64,000 nt of DNA from Bacteroidota bacterium (GCA_019136655.1 JAGVTU010000017.1:248001-312000), one strand, 5' to 3'. Numbered from the stretch's first letter, positions 8,641 to 18,508 are shown. The notes: generated by a model not told the origin, from the letters alone. Numbers and translations: made by a program.

Positions 8641-9036
8641 ATGCAAACATTACAGGAAACCATTGACAAGGTAAAAGAATTTCATTCAGTATTCGGACTT
8701 GGATATTTCGAAAGTCCTCAGTCAGATGTTGACCGTAAAACAGTAGAACTGCGCCACCGTCTAATGCAGGAGGAAAATGATGAATATCTTGAAGCAGCTT
8801 TGAATAAAGATTTAACGTTGATTGCTGATGCCTTGGGAGATAAATTGTATATCCTGTGTGGGACTATCATTGCACATGGTCTGCAACATAAAATCACGGA
8901 AGTGTTTAACGAAATACACCGCAGCAATATGAGTAAACTGGATGAAAACGGGAAACCTGTTTATCGCGAAGATGGCAAAATCATGAAAGGCAAAAACTAT
9001 TTTTTGCCTGATATCAAAGCTGTTTTGGAGCAGTGA
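8641..9036 (+). CDS. MazG-like/PRA-PH family nucleoside triphosphate pyrophosphohydrolase
   Basis: This 131-residue, mainly helical protein has the all-alpha NTP-pyrophosphatase motif: acidic EENDEYLEA (about 45-53) on one helix and ADALGDKLYI (about 62-71) on the next, giving the E-x-x-E and D-x-x-D metal ligands. Family members hydrolyse (d)NTPs or phosphoribosyl-ATP to the monophosphate and pyrophosphate. A separate hisI/hisE context is absent, so a histidine role is unlikely and a house-cleaning role more likely. The next gene starts on GTG inside its stop codon (GTGA), so the two are probably cotranscribed. Confidence 0.88.
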   Translation: MQTLQETIDKVKEFHSVFGLGYFESPQSDVDRKTVELRHRLMQEENDEYLEAALNKDLTLIADALGDKLYILCGTIIAHGLQHKITEVFNEIHRSNMSKLDENGKPVYREDGKIMKGKNYFLPDIKAVLEQ

Positions 9037-9737
9037 TTGGCAAACTCAGTATTATCATTCCTGTTTTTAATGAGGAAAAAAATATTGAAGAAGTATTACA
9101 GAATATTTTTTCAATACAACTACCCTTCGATATCAAAAAACAGGTTATTATAGTTGATGACCGTTCAACGGATGAAAGTGCCTCACGAATTGAAAAGTTA
9201 CTCAGCGAGAATAATGCCGATACTCATTTCATAAAACAAAAAGTCAATGGTGGAAAAGGTAGTGCCATCCGTGCAGGTTTGAGTGTTGCCACCGGTGATT
9301 ATCTGATTATTCAGGATGCAGATCTTGAACTCAATCCACAGGATATAAACAAACTGATTGAAGTTGCTATATCTCAGAAAGCTGATGTAGTTTATGGATC
9401 AAGATTTTTAAACAAACAACCCTACCCTGTTCCTCTCAAAACAAAAATTGCAAATCGTTTTCTTTCGTTGATGACATCGCTGATGACAGCCCGAAGAATA
9501 ACCGATATGGAAACCTGTTACAAACTCATCAGAAGTGCTCTGTTGCAAAATATTCAGTTAAAAGAAAATCGTTTTGGTTTCGAACCGGAAATCACCATGA
9601 AACTGTTGCGTAATAAAAATATTGTTTACAGAGAGTTTCCTGTTTCATATAAAGCACGAAGTCTGAATGACGGAAAGAAAATAGGACTGACAGACGGAAT
9701 AAGAGCTTTAATTTGTCTGATAAAATATCGTTTCTGA
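9033..9737 (+). CDS. Family 2 glycosyltransferase (dolichol-phosphate mannosyltransferase-like)
   Basis: The 234-residue GT-A enzyme opens with LSIIIPVFNEEKNIEEVL, then VDDRSTDES and the metal-binding QDADLELNP, with YGSRFL and the acceptor-side TDMETCYKLIR further on. These are hallmarks of the DPM1/GtrB-like branch that transfers sugar from a nucleotide sugar to a lipid phosphate. There is no C-terminal membrane domain. The GTG start overlaps the previous stop by 4 bp, and the next gene starts on an ATG sharing one base with this stop, which suggests translational coupling. A likely role is to make the lipid-linked sugar used by the GT-C-like protein that follows. Confidence 0.93.
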   Translation: MIGKLSIIIPVFNEEKNIEEVLQNIFSIQLPFDIKKQVIIVDDRSTDESASRIEKLLSENNADTHFIKQKVNGGKGSAIRAGLSVATGDYLIIQDADLELNPQDINKLIEVAISQKADVVYGSRFLNKQPYPVPLKTKIANRFLSLMTSLMTARRITDMETCYKLIRSALLQNIQLKENRFGFEPEITMKLLRNKNIVYREFPVSYKARSLNDGKKIGLTDGIRALICLIKYRF

Positions 9738-11482
9738 TGAAGCAAATCAGGCCATATTTAATTCTTGCTGCTGCGTTACTGATAATTTCAGTTTGGTATC
9801 AGCACATTACCTATGGCAATGAAAAATACGAGAGAATAGTTGACAGTGACGGCAAGGGCTACTACGCTTATCTGCCTGCCATATTTATTTATCATGATTT
9901 GAGTTTTGGCTTTTATTTTAAAGAAGAAAACAAAGAGATAAGACGATATTTTGATGAGCGGTTCTTAACACGATTAGGAGATAAAACTGTTATAAAAACA
10001 TATTGTGGCGAAGCGATGCTGATGCTTCCTTTTTTTGCAAGCGGATGTATCCTTCAGTATTTTATTGCAGGCCATACCACAGGCTTTGAACCACTGGTTC
10101 AGTTTTTCATTTGTATTGGTGCCGTGTTTTACCTGTGTTTGGGTTTATTGGCACTGCATAAACTACTCCGAGCATTAGGTTTTACAGATAGAGTTGCATT
10201 GCTTACTTCTCTTGGTTTGTGTCTTGGTACCAATCTGCTCACCTATGCAGTTTTTTATCCTACCATGAGTCATGTGTATTCATTCAGCATGATTGCTTGT
10301 TTCATTTATCTGGTTTATAAATTCAAACAAAAGCCAGAGTCTAACACATGGTTGTTGCTGTTTCTAATATTTGCAATCATCATTCTTATACGTCCGGTTA
10401 ATGGTGTTCTGATTGTCTTTCCACTCATATTTGCCCGTACAATTTTCGGTTTTTTGAAAAACCATATCCGGTTGACAATAGTTGGCTCAGTTGTTTTTCT
10501 TGCTGTCATCAGCATTCAGCCTTTGCTCAATTATATTCAGTGCAGCGAATTATTTCCATGGAGTTATGGCGATGAAGGCTTTTATTGGCGTCACCCTGAA
10601 TTTATGAAAGTACTTTTCAGTTTTCGTAATGGAATGTTTATCTATTCACCTGTACTGTGGTTAGTTATTCCGGGATTTGTTTTATTATTTTTCAAAGACA
10701 GATTGTTTTTACTTGCTACATCCATTACACTTCTTTTGTCATTTTACTTCATTTCAGCCTGGTGGAACTGGTCGTCAGAGCCGGCACTTGGCAATCGCTC
10801 CTGTATTGACTGGTATGCATTTTTTGCATTACCATTGGCAGTTACTATCAATCAGAAGCCGATGCTTTTAAAGTATCTTTTATCAGGAATACTTTTTCTT
10901 GCTGTCAGCCTTAATGTTGTTTTCACCTGGCAATATTTGCGTGACATCATACATCCTGACGGAATGACGAAAGAGAAATTCAATTATGTTTTTCTTAAAA
11001 CATCCAAAGAATATTACGGTTGTTTGGGCAATGGCAATGAAGAAAGTTTTCTTCCTGCCGAAGATGTTCCGTTTTTTGATTACGCATCTGTTGCTTCTTC
11101 TCTCAATGATATTACTGTTTTTAATGATACTGTAAGAAACGGGATGAATATTGCCATTGAGAATAAATCGGGAATATTAAAACCCATGAAAGCTGTTGTA
11201 AGACTGCAGCGGCTCGAAAAAGAATTTAAAGCTTGTACCGATGCCTTTGTGTTTTTCGATTATCTGGATAAGAACGGCAACCTTTATTATCGCGAAAACT
11301 TGCGCATAAACGATATTCCAAGGCAGCAGTTGAATGAGTGGAAATCATTTGAATATACATTTGTGATGCCTGCAGCCAGGTCGAAGGACGACAAGCTGGT
11401 ATTCAACATCAGCAACAGCCAGGGTCGTCCGTTTGAAATAAAAGATTTACATGTTTCATTATTTCATTTTGTAAAAAGGTAA
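9737..11482 (+). CDS. Polytopic membrane protein, GT-C glycosyltransferase-like
   Basis: I chose the ATG at 9737, which overlaps the previous stop by one base, over a TTG 24 nt upstream; this gives 581 residues. The first hydrophobic segment (about 7-20) is followed by an acidic periplasmic loop with DSDGKGYYAYLPA, resembling the Asp-containing first loop of PMT/ArnT-like GT-C enzymes. About ten membrane segments follow, then a soluble C-terminal domain of about 150 residues that looks beta-sandwich-like. GT-C enzymes use lipid-phosphate sugars, which fits the upstream GT2. The exact family is uncertain. Confidence 0.8.
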   Translation: MKQIRPYLILAAALLIISVWYQHITYGNEKYERIVDSDGKGYYAYLPAIFIYHDLSFGFYFKEENKEIRRYFDERFLTRLGDKTVIKTYCGEAMLMLPFFASGCILQYFIAGHTTGFEPLVQFFICIGAVFYLCLGLLALHKLLRALGFTDRVALLTSLGLCLGTNLLTYAVFYPTMSHVYSFSMIACFIYLVYKFKQKPESNTWLLLFLIFAIIILIRPVNGVLIVFPLIFARTIFGFLKNHIRLTIVGSVVFLAVISIQPLLNYIQCSELFPWSYGDEGFYWRHPEFMKVLFSFRNGMFIYSPVLWLVIPGFVLLFFKDRLFLLATSITLLLSFYFISAWWNWSSEPALGNRSCIDWYAFFALPLAVTINQKPMLLKYLLSGILFLAVSLNVVFTWQYLRDIIHPDGMTKEKFNYVFLKTSKEYYGCLGNGNEESFLPAEDVPFFDYASVASSLNDITVFNDTVRNGMNIAIENKSGILKPMKAVVRLQRLEKEFKACTDAFVFFDYLDKNGNLYYRENLRINDIPRQQLNEWKSFEYTFVMPAARSKDDKLVFNISNSQGRPFEIKDLHVSLFHFVKR

Positions 11483-11509
11483 ATCATAAATCAAATGATT
11501 GCGAAATAG

Positions 11510-11517
11510 TACTTTTG
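11510..11517 (+). promoter_or_regulatory. -7 element close to the flippase start
   Basis: TACTTTTG matches TAnnTTTG exactly and ends 6 nt before the chosen ATG at 11524. No good -33 element is visible. Confidence 0.35.
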
Positions 11518-11523
11518 CTGCTC

Positions 11524-12963
11524 ATGCAACGGAAATTCATCACCAATCTTGCATTACTGTTACTGCTCAACCTGCTGATAAAGCCATTCTGGATTTTCGG
11601 CATTGACCGCACAGTTCAGAATATGCTGGGTGCTGAAGTATATGGTAAGTATTATGCATTATTAAACTTTTCCTACCTGCTCAATATTCTCCTCGATGCA
11701 GGTATTACCAATTTCAACAATAAAAATATTTCACAGCATCAGCATCTTGTTTCCAAACATTTTGCAGGAATTGTTGTACTGAGGTTTTTACTTGCAGGCG
11801 GATATCTGGCGGCCTCATTAATTCTTGCATTTTTTGTAGGATACACCCTTGACGACATTTTACTTTTAATACTCTTATTGGTCAATCAGTTTTTCATTTC
11901 CTTTATCTTATATCTGCGTTCCAATCTTTCAGGGTTGCATCTTTTTAAAAGTGATTCGCTGGTGTCGGTAACAGATCGTTTTCTGATGATCATATTCTGT
12001 AGTTTCTTAATCTGGGGCAACAGTGGTCAGCATCTGGAGATTACATCTTTCGTTTATGTACAAACTTTTGCTTACATTCTTACTGCTGCTTTTGCTTTAA
12101 TGTTGCTCAAAGGAAAATTAAATTTTCAGAAACTAACCTGGCATCCGGCCTTTTACATTTCAATTCTTAAACAGTCAGCACCATTTGCATTGCTAATATT
12201 ACTCATGACTTTTTACAGCCGCATTGATGCCATCATGCTTGAACGTCTGCTTCCTGATGGTGCATTTTATGCTGGAGTATATGCCCAGGCATTTCGTATG
12301 CTGGATGCCGTAAATATGTTTGGCTTTCTATTTGCCTCATTGTTGCTTCCCATGTTTGCACACATGATAAAAAAGCATCAACCTGTTCATGATCTCACAA
12401 AACTTTCTTTTACTTTACTTGCAGTGCCCTCGCTGACACTGGCAATTTCCGGACTTTTTTATGGTAACGCCATTATGGAACTACTTTATCACGAACATTC
12501 TGATTTATCTGCTCCGGTATTTACGCTGTTGATGTTCAGCTTTTTTTGTATGGCTACTTCCTATGTTTTCGGAACATTACTCACAGCCAACGGAAGTTTG
12601 AAACAGTTAAATATAATGGCCTTATGTGGTATGTTACTCAATATTATTCTGAATCTCATTCTCATTCCATCATATAAAGCTTATGGGGCAGCCATTGCCG
12701 GACTGATTACTCAGGCTGTAATGACTCTATCTCAAGTAGTCATTGCATGGAAGATTTTTAACTTTAAAATCAATTATAACCTTTTGATTCGTTTGGGAAT
12801 ATTTATTCTGCTTGTATATTTTGCGGGAATGGAAATAAAACAATTTAAACCATCTGTTGACGGATTTTTAATTTTACTCATTTCAGGCGCTTTACTGGGA
12901 TTTCTGCTTCGCATTATCAGTATTTCTGGCCTTAAAACTATACTTGCTGACCGAAATGCCTGA
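11524..12963 (+). CDS. Polysaccharide flippase (Wzx/MATE-like)
   Basis: The ATG at 11524 was preferred to an in-frame TTG at 11515, which lies inside a promoter-like box. The 479-residue product is almost entirely membrane-spanning (about 12-14 segments) with a Wzx-type N terminus, NMLGAEVYGKYYALLNFSYLL. AGVYAQAFRMLDAVNMF and the later repeat of the same architecture fit the oligosaccharide flippase family, which moves lipid-linked repeat units across the inner membrane. Its place between glycosyltransferase, Wzz-like and O-antigen ligase genes supports a surface polysaccharide role. Confidence 0.88.
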   Translation: MQRKFITNLALLLLLNLLIKPFWIFGIDRTVQNMLGAEVYGKYYALLNFSYLLNILLDAGITNFNNKNISQHQHLVSKHFAGIVVLRFLLAGGYLAASLILAFFVGYTLDDILLLILLLVNQFFISFILYLRSNLSGLHLFKSDSLVSVTDRFLMIIFCSFLIWGNSGQHLEITSFVYVQTFAYILTAAFALMLLKGKLNFQKLTWHPAFYISILKQSAPFALLILLMTFYSRIDAIMLERLLPDGAFYAGVYAQAFRMLDAVNMFGFLFASLLLPMFAHMIKKHQPVHDLTKLSFTLLAVPSLTLAISGLFYGNAIMELLYHEHSDLSAPVFTLLMFSFFCMATSYVFGTLLTANGSLKQLNIMALCGMLLNIILNLILIPSYKAYGAAIAGLITQAVMTLSQVVIAWKIFNFKINYNLLIRLGIFILLVYFAGMEIKQFKPSVDGFLILLISGALLGFLLRIISISGLKTILADRNA

Positions 12964-12978
12964 CATGGCATTATTTGT

Positions 12979-12986
12979 TACATTTG
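12979..12986 (+). promoter_or_regulatory. -7 element upstream of the Wzz-like gene
   Basis: TACATTTG is an exact TAnnTTTG match, 25 nt before the ATG at 13012. There is no well-spaced TTTG upstream. Confidence 0.4.
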
Positions 12987-13011
12987 CGGTTCTCTAATCA
13001 AATTATTATCA

Positions 13012-13983
13012 ATGAATACCCCTCCTGTTTACGAAGAAAATTTCGCTTCGCTTAACTTTATACAATTGGTTAAGAAATGGAAAAAGCAGCTATTAATCAT
13101 TGCTTTAATTTCAATGGTGCTGTCATTTATTTTCACGTTACCATTTTTTATTCCACCTATGTATAAGTCTGTGGCTATAACATACCCTGTAAATTTAAGT
13201 GCCTACTCTACTGAAAGTGCCACAGAACAATTGCTGCAGTTATATGATGCTGAAGAAATAAAAATGGAGCTTATCAGAGATTTTGATTTATACAATCATT
13301 ATGAAATTGATTCTACAAAAAAGAACTCAAGATCGGCTATCTTAAAACAACTGTCAGGCAATATCAGCATCAACAAAACTGACTTCGAATCCGTGAAACT
13401 CGAAGTGATGGACACAGACCCAGTAATTGCAAAACAGATGGCGGATTCCATTATAGAAAAAGCCAGCCGTGTTACACGTAAATTATACAGAGAACTTACA
13501 CAGGAAGCTCTGGTAGTTGCACAAAGGCAGTTTGAGGAAAAAAGTGTAATGATTGATTCACTTGATAAAGAAATGACCAAATTAAGGATGAAATCAGGCA
13601 TCATTGAATTTTCTCAACAAACACGTGAAATAAGCAGAGCCTATTACACTTCTATCCTTAACAGAAATGAAAATGCAAAACTTGATACTTTATTCAAGAG
13701 AATGCAGCAATATGGGTCTGAATATGTGACACTAAATGAGAAAATAAATTATGCCCGTGCCACCATCAATAATTACAGACAATATGTTGAAAATGCGACC
13801 AAGGACTTAACAAAAGAATTAACTTATTCTAATGTGGTTACAAAACCTATTGTTGCGGACAAGAAATCATATCCTGTTCGCAGTCTGATAATGCTGATGT
13901 TTACTGCTTCAGTGGTATTCCTCTCATTTGTAGTTATTGTGATTTACGAAAACTCTCAGGAGAAAAAAGTTGCATCAAAATAA
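13012..13983 (+). CDS. Wzz/GumC-like chain-length determinant (no kinase domain)
   Basis: This 323-residue protein has the polysaccharide co-polymerase layout: an N-terminal membrane helix at about 27-48, a long periplasmic domain rich in helix and coiled coil (about 60-280), and a C-terminal membrane helix at about 286-310. The end of the periplasmic part carries a proline-containing stretch before the second helix (NVVTKPIVADKKSYPVRS), typical of the family. No Walker motif is present. A second, kinase-bearing relative lies at the right edge of the window. Length control of the O-antigen-like polymer made by the neighbouring genes is the likely role. Confidence 0.87.
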   Translation: MNTPPVYEENFASLNFIQLVKKWKKQLLIIALISMVLSFIFTLPFFIPPMYKSVAITYPVNLSAYSTESATEQLLQLYDAEEIKMELIRDFDLYNHYEIDSTKKNSRSAILKQLSGNISINKTDFESVKLEVMDTDPVIAKQMADSIIEKASRVTRKLYRELTQEALVVAQRQFEEKSVMIDSLDKEMTKLRMKSGIIEFSQQTREISRAYYTSILNRNENAKLDTLFKRMQQYGSEYVTLNEKINYARATINNYRQYVENATKDLTKELTYSNVVTKPIVADKKSYPVRSLIMLMFTASVVFLSFVVIVIYENSQEKKVASK

Positions 13984-15433
13984 CATTATACACGCTTCTC
14001 AAAAGCAGGTTAAATGGCTTTATTTGCTTACTGCAATGTATATGCTCATTGCAGTTGGCAGCCTGGTAACTGAATTTTACTGGTTGCTGCTTTTGCCCGC
14101 TGCTGTCCTTATAGCATACAGTGCACTTTATCATTTAGATAAACTTTATTTGTTCGTTGCATTTTGCACTCCATTAGCTATCAATCTTTCCAAAACCGAT
14201 TTGGGTATTGGTGTCAGTCTTCCAACAGAACCGTTGCTGTTCAGTATGATGCTGATCTATCTTTTATCAAAGATGATTGATGGAAGAATTGACAAAGAGT
14301 TAATGTTGCATCCAATATCCATTCTTATTGTTATTCATCTTTCATGGGTACTTATAACTTCGTTTACCAGTTCCATGTTTGTTGTGTCCATAAAGCATTT
14401 TATTGCACGGTTGTGGTTTATTACCATTGGATTTTTTCTGGCTACAAAAATTTTTAAGAAAGAAAGCAGGATACGTAATTTTATATGGCTTTATAGTATT
14501 GGAATGGCCATCACCATCATTTATACTATCACAAGACATAGTATGAATGGATTTACTCAGATGTCGGCACACTGGGTAATGACACCATTTTATAACGATC
14601 ATACAGAATATGGTGCTGTACTTGCAATGATGCTACCTCCCATCATTGGTTTTATTTTTATGAAACAAAAGTCTTTTATGTACCGATTCTTTGCGTTATT
14701 ATTGGCAGGACTGACTATTGTTGGCATTATTTTGTCTTATACGCGTGCATCCTGGTTAGGAATTGTATTTGCGGCCTGTGCATCTTTTGCATATGTATTT
14801 CGCGTACGGACATGGATGGTGATTGCAGTGTTGGCTTCAATGGTGGTGGGATATTTCATATTTGAGTCAACAGTGCTTTATAAATTCAGTAAGACTAAGG
14901 AATATTCTCAGAACGATTACCGTAATCATGTAAAATCCATCACCAATATCAAAACAGATGCTTCCAACGTAGAGCGTCTCAACCGCTGGAGTTGTGCCTG
15001 GCGTATGTTTCTCGACAAGCCTTTTTTTGGATGGGGGCCCGGCACTTATCAGTTCAATTATTCAGTGTATCAGCTTAACGAAGAAAAAACCTACATCAGC
15101 ACGAATTTGGGAGACAAAGGCAATGCCCACAGCGAATATTTAGGCCCTTTGAGTGAACAGGGAGTTTTAGGGCCTTTAATTTTTATTACTCTATGTATAA
15201 TCGTTTTATACCGTGCATCACGTGTATTTCTTGAATCGCCATCACGCGATCAGCGCATTCTTGCATTGACGATGCAGTTGGGATTAATTACTTATCTCAT
15301 TCACGGATTTCTGAATAACTTCCTCGATAAAGACAAAGCTTCCATACCTTTCTGGGGATTTATTGCTGCAATAACGGTGTTGGATTATTACCACCGTAAA
15401 CATTTTACATCTCTAAGCGAGCGCACGCAGTGA
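13970..15433 (+). CDS. O-antigen ligase/polymerase family membrane protein
   Basis: About 11 membrane segments and the Wzy_C/WaaL hallmark: a large loop with RLNRWSCAWRMFLDKPFFGWGPGTY followed by NAHSEYLGPLSEQGVLGPLIF. The conserved Arg and His of this loop act in joining or polymerising lipid-linked glycans. The start is uncertain: TTG at 13970 overlaps the previous gene by 14 bp, and the next in-frame ATG (14036) would shorten the first membrane helix. It ends the polysaccharide operon and overlaps the 3' end of the convergent phosphatase gene by 21 bp. Polymerase versus ligase cannot be separated from sequence. Confidence 0.87.
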   Translation: MHQNNIIHASQKQVKWLYLLTAMYMLIAVGSLVTEFYWLLLLPAAVLIAYSALYHLDKLYLFVAFCTPLAINLSKTDLGIGVSLPTEPLLFSMMLIYLLSKMIDGRIDKELMLHPISILIVIHLSWVLITSFTSSMFVVSIKHFIARLWFITIGFFLATKIFKKESRIRNFIWLYSIGMAITIIYTITRHSMNGFTQMSAHWVMTPFYNDHTEYGAVLAMMLPPIIGFIFMKQKSFMYRFFALLLAGLTIVGIILSYTRASWLGIVFAACASFAYVFRVRTWMVIAVLASMVVGYFIFESTVLYKFSKTKEYSQNDYRNHVKSITNIKTDASNVERLNRWSCAWRMFLDKPFFGWGPGTYQFNYSVYQLNEEKTYISTNLGDKGNAHSEYLGPLSEQGVLGPLIFITLCIIVLYRASRVFLESPSRDQRILALTMQLGLITYLIHGFLNNFLDKDKASIPFWGFIAAITVLDYYHRKHFTSLSERTQ

Positions 15434-16654
15434 AAGAATAGTCACATCATCGCTGTATGAAATATTCTGACGGTACTCATCTAAATGGCTTATTAATTCA
15501 TTGTGAAAATCTTTCAAAGTACTCGATGCCATTTTTTCACTGATAAACTGTTGCAGATTTTCAGCACCGAAAAATTCTCCTGATTCATTTTCGAGTTCGG
15601 TAATGCCATCTGTGTAACAAAATACAGAAGCTCCTTTTTCGAAAGTAATTGTTTCATCATTCAGAAATGGAAGCTCATCAAACATTCCTAAACCGGTAGT
15701 GCCATTATTCAACACACGAACATTGTTTTTCTCACAGAGAACGGGAGGATTGTGCCCTGCATTTACGTAATGCAAGGTGTGTGTTTTGAAATTGATAATC
15801 CCAATGAAAAAAGTAATAAATTTTTCTCCCTGTGCCGATTTATTTACACATGCGTTTAATTCAGTAACAAGTTCTTTGAGCGTTAATTTATTCTTGATTA
15901 AAGCATGCAGATTAGCCTGAAAATTGGACATGAGCAATGCCGCTGCCATACCCTTTCCTGAGACATCAGCCATGCAGAAAATGTGCTCATAATCACTCAG
16001 CGAAATAAAATCGTAATAATCGCCCCCAACCTGCTGATGAGGAAGATAAACACTGTCCACATCAAACCATTCATTGCCTTGTAATCCTACAGGAAATAAC
16101 ATGTCCTGCATTTCAGCAGCAAGCTCAAGCTCTTTTCGAAAAGCTGCCTGTTCCACAGCCTGAAGATTGAGTCTTTTGTTTTCGATGGCTACCACAATAA
16201 TGTTGGTGATGGTATGTATAAACGGCACAACCTCACGCACCGGAATATCGTGTGTACTCTTAATGTCGCCCACTATACTGTAAGCAAGCAATTGTTCGTT
16301 GTGATAAACAGGAATAATGGATTCGTCTTTTTCGAGCCATGCTGGTGCCGAAATTTCTTTAGTGGATGACATCTGAAGTTCTTCAAGCAATTTCTCAGGT
16401 TGAAGTTTTGCCAACTCTTCTTTCATGCCGTATGATAAGACCTGTTTCCATGAACCTTCATTTACAAAAAGTGAAAGTTTGCCTGCATGCAAATGATCTT
16501 TTATTACCGACTCATAAATTTTATACAGTTGTTCAGAGGGAAGATTGTAGTTGATGGCCTTGGTAATTTGCAGCAACCAGTGCAACTGCAGTTTTTTTGA
16601 TTGCAGTTCCCAGTTTAATTTTTCTGTGGTTTCACTCATGATTTTCTCAGTCAT
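15413..16654 (-). CDS. PP2C-type (SpoIIE/RsbU-like) serine phosphatase with N-terminal sensor region
   Basis: The C-terminal 230 of 413 residues form a SpoIIE phosphatase: LPHQQVGGDYYDF, ADVSGKGMAAALLMS, YVNAGHNPP and FCYTDGITE carry the metal-binding Asp/Gly residues. The first 180 residues look like a degenerate GAF domain joined by a helix (ELELAAEMQDMLFP), as in RsbU-type regulators. Such enzymes dephosphorylate anti-sigma antagonists. No partner STAS or anti-sigma gene is next to it. It overlaps the lpxD-like gene upstream by 8 bp. An ATG five codons in (16639) would remove the overlap. Confidence 0.9.
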   Translation of the reverse strand: MTEKIMSETTEKLNWELQSKKLQLHWLLQITKAINYNLPSEQLYKIYESVIKDHLHAGKLSLFVNEGSWKQVLSYGMKEELAKLQPEKLLEELQMSSTKEISAPAWLEKDESIIPVYHNEQLLAYSIVGDIKSTHDIPVREVVPFIHTITNIIVVAIENKRLNLQAVEQAAFRKELELAAEMQDMLFPVGLQGNEWFDVDSVYLPHQQVGGDYYDFISLSDYEHIFCMADVSGKGMAAALLMSNFQANLHALIKNKLTLKELVTELNACVNKSAQGEKFITFFIGIINFKTHTLHYVNAGHNPPVLCEKNNVRVLNNGTTGLGMFDELPFLNDETITFEKGASVFCYTDGITELENESGEFFGAENLQQFISEKMASSTLKDFHNELISHLDEYRQNISYSDDVTILSLRALA

Positions 16655-17588
16655 CCTGCTTGTCTAAAAACTCAAATACTTCAGGCAATCGTTTTAACAA
16701 TGCTAACTCTTTCATTTTTGCGCGTGCATCAGAGGTCGGGCTACCGAAATAAGTTTTTCCGGGCTCTAAGGATTTTCCAACGCCCGACTGCCCCAAAACA
16801 ACAGCTCCTTTCCCTATGGTAAGATCTTTCTGCACACCTACCTGTCCCCACAAGATTACATCATCTTCAATAGTTACTACTCCTGCAATGCCCACATGAG
16901 CAGCAAACAAACAATTACGACCTACCACTGTATCATGTCCAATGTGAATGTGATTGTCGAGTTTTGTTCCGCTGCCAACAACCGTATCGCCCGACACACC
17001 TTTGTCAATGGTGCAGCATGCACCAATTTCTACTTTATCGCCAATTATTACTCTCCCACAGGTGTGCATTTTATCATATCCTTCAGGTCTTCTTTTAAAA
17101 TAAAATGCATCTGCACCGATTACGGTATTTGCATGTAATATAACATCATTCCCGATTTCGCAATGGTCATAAATTACCACACCCGGATGAATGATACAAT
17201 TCTTTCCAATCTTAGAATGAGCTCCTACCACACTTCCCTGCATAAGCACAGTGCCCTCACCTACTTTTGCAGTTGGGTGCACCTGACTCATACTTGGTTC
17301 AAACGGTCTGTAATGACGGGTGATAAAATTGTAATCTCTGAAAGGATCATCTGAAATTATCAGCGCCTTGCCTTCGGGGCAGGCCACTTCTTTATTGATG
17401 ATAACAATGGTAGCTGCAGAGTGAAGTGCCTTGTCGTAATACTTGGGATGATCTACAAATGTGATATCTCCGTTTTCTACTTTATGAATCTCATTAATTC
17501 CAAGTACAGGAAAATCATCTCTGCCGATATATTTTGCATGAATCAATGATGCAATATAGCTGAGAGTAAGCTGCTGCTCAAATTTCAT
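16647..17588 (-). CDS. lpxD: LpxD-like UDP-3-O-acylglucosamine N-acyltransferase
   Basis: The 313-residue protein has a short N-terminal LpxD uridine-binding-like domain (about 1-100), then a left-handed beta helix of hexapeptide repeats (about 100-290). DNHIHIGHDTVVGRN carries the expected catalytic His, and the helix ends with LEPGKTYFGSPTSDARAK. LpxD adds the second 3-hydroxyacyl chain in lipid A synthesis. Bacteroidota often keep another lpxD beside lpxC and lpxA, absent here, so this may be a paralogue with a different acceptor. It is 32 bp from the urea transporter gene upstream. Confidence 0.85.
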   Translation of the reverse strand: MKFEQQLTLSYIASLIHAKYIGRDDFPVLGINEIHKVENGDITFVDHPKYYDKALHSAATIVIINKEVACPEGKALIISDDPFRDYNFITRHYRPFEPSMSQVHPTAKVGEGTVLMQGSVVGAHSKIGKNCIIHPGVVIYDHCEIGNDVILHANTVIGADAFYFKRRPEGYDKMHTCGRVIIGDKVEIGACCTIDKGVSGDTVVGSGTKLDNHIHIGHDTVVGRNCLFAAHVGIAGVVTIEDDVILWGQVGVQKDLTIGKGAVVLGQSGVGKSLEPGKTYFGSPTSDARAKMKELALLKRLPEVFEFLDKQDD

Positions 17589-17620
17589 TGGTGTAAATTA
17601 TTACGCAAATGTAGCAAAGC

Positions 17621-18508
17621 TTATTTCTTGGTAATGATAATTTTTTGTAAACTTATCACAAGCACCGTTGCAGCTACAAAAGGAAAGGTCAGTTGCAGCA
17701 GATTGTATTCAGTCATTTTTACGCTGATGACCAATGACAGTAAAACAGCCACTGCGGCCTGAAGTATATTTTTAAACTGCTTTCCTGAAAATGTTAGGGC
17801 ACAGAGTACAGCATTAAAACTGAATAAACCATCAGCAACTGCTCCCTGAGGAACATTAAATAAATGCAGCGCAATAAGCCCTGAAAGAAATGAACCTGCA
17901 ATGCCATAAACTGCCGCTACCGGAGAGCAAATTGCAACCGCAAGTATGAACAAGAGCCCGGAGATAATATTATTTTGAAAAATAACCTGGCCGAATCCTT
18001 TAACAGGGAAAACAAAATAATTTAATGACGATGCCTCCGCTGCAGATGGAGTAACTTCCGACTCAGGAAAAAAAGTATGAAGGATAAAAACCAGGAGCCA
18101 GGTAACCAACACAAATGGCAATGTAAATACAGGAATGTTCTGACGGATAAAAAAATGCTGAATGCATGCCGATAAAACAGCTCCAACCAATACCATCAGC
18201 CACAACAATACACCGGGGTTGAAAAACAGAATCAATGCCACACCGGTAAGCGCAGCACTGAAACCATACAAACCTTTATTGATATTTTCCGATGGAAAAT
18301 TTAGAACTATTGCAGTAAGCGTTCCTGTGAGTGCAGCAAGTAATGCAGCTACACCCATACTCACAGAGCCAAAACAAATTCCGGCTAAAAAAACCATTCC
18401 TGTAACAGCATTTTCCTGAAGCATGATTTGCCCAAGTCCTTTGAAAAGTCTTCTCACCAATGAGTCATTTCTGAAAATATTTTTTTGGAGAGAAATATCT
18501 GAATTCAT
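17621..18508 (-). CDS. Urea transporter (UT family)
   Basis: The 295-residue inner-membrane protein has the internal duplication of UT-family channels: KGLGQIMLQENAVTG at the start of half one and KGFGQVIFQNNIISG at the start of half two, each followed by about five membrane segments. LPFVLVTWL fits the LPxxxxTW signature. These channels let urea pass down its gradient. No urease or urea carboxylase gene lies in the window, so a nitrogen role depends on genes elsewhere. Nitrogen-related neighbours are alanine dehydrogenase upstream and gdhA further away. Confidence 0.9.
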   Translation of the reverse strand: MNSDISLQKNIFRNDSLVRRLFKGLGQIMLQENAVTGMVFLAGICFGSVSMGVAALLAALTGTLTAIVLNFPSENINKGLYGFSAALTGVALILFFNPGVLLWLMVLVGAVLSACIQHFFIRQNIPVFTLPFVLVTWLLVFILHTFFPESEVTPSAAEASSLNYFVFPVKGFGQVIFQNNIISGLLFILAVAICSPVAAVYGIAGSFLSGLIALHLFNVPQGAVADGLFSFNAVLCALTFSGKQFKNILQAAVAVLLSLVISVKMTEYNLLQLTFPFVAATVLVISLQKIIITKK

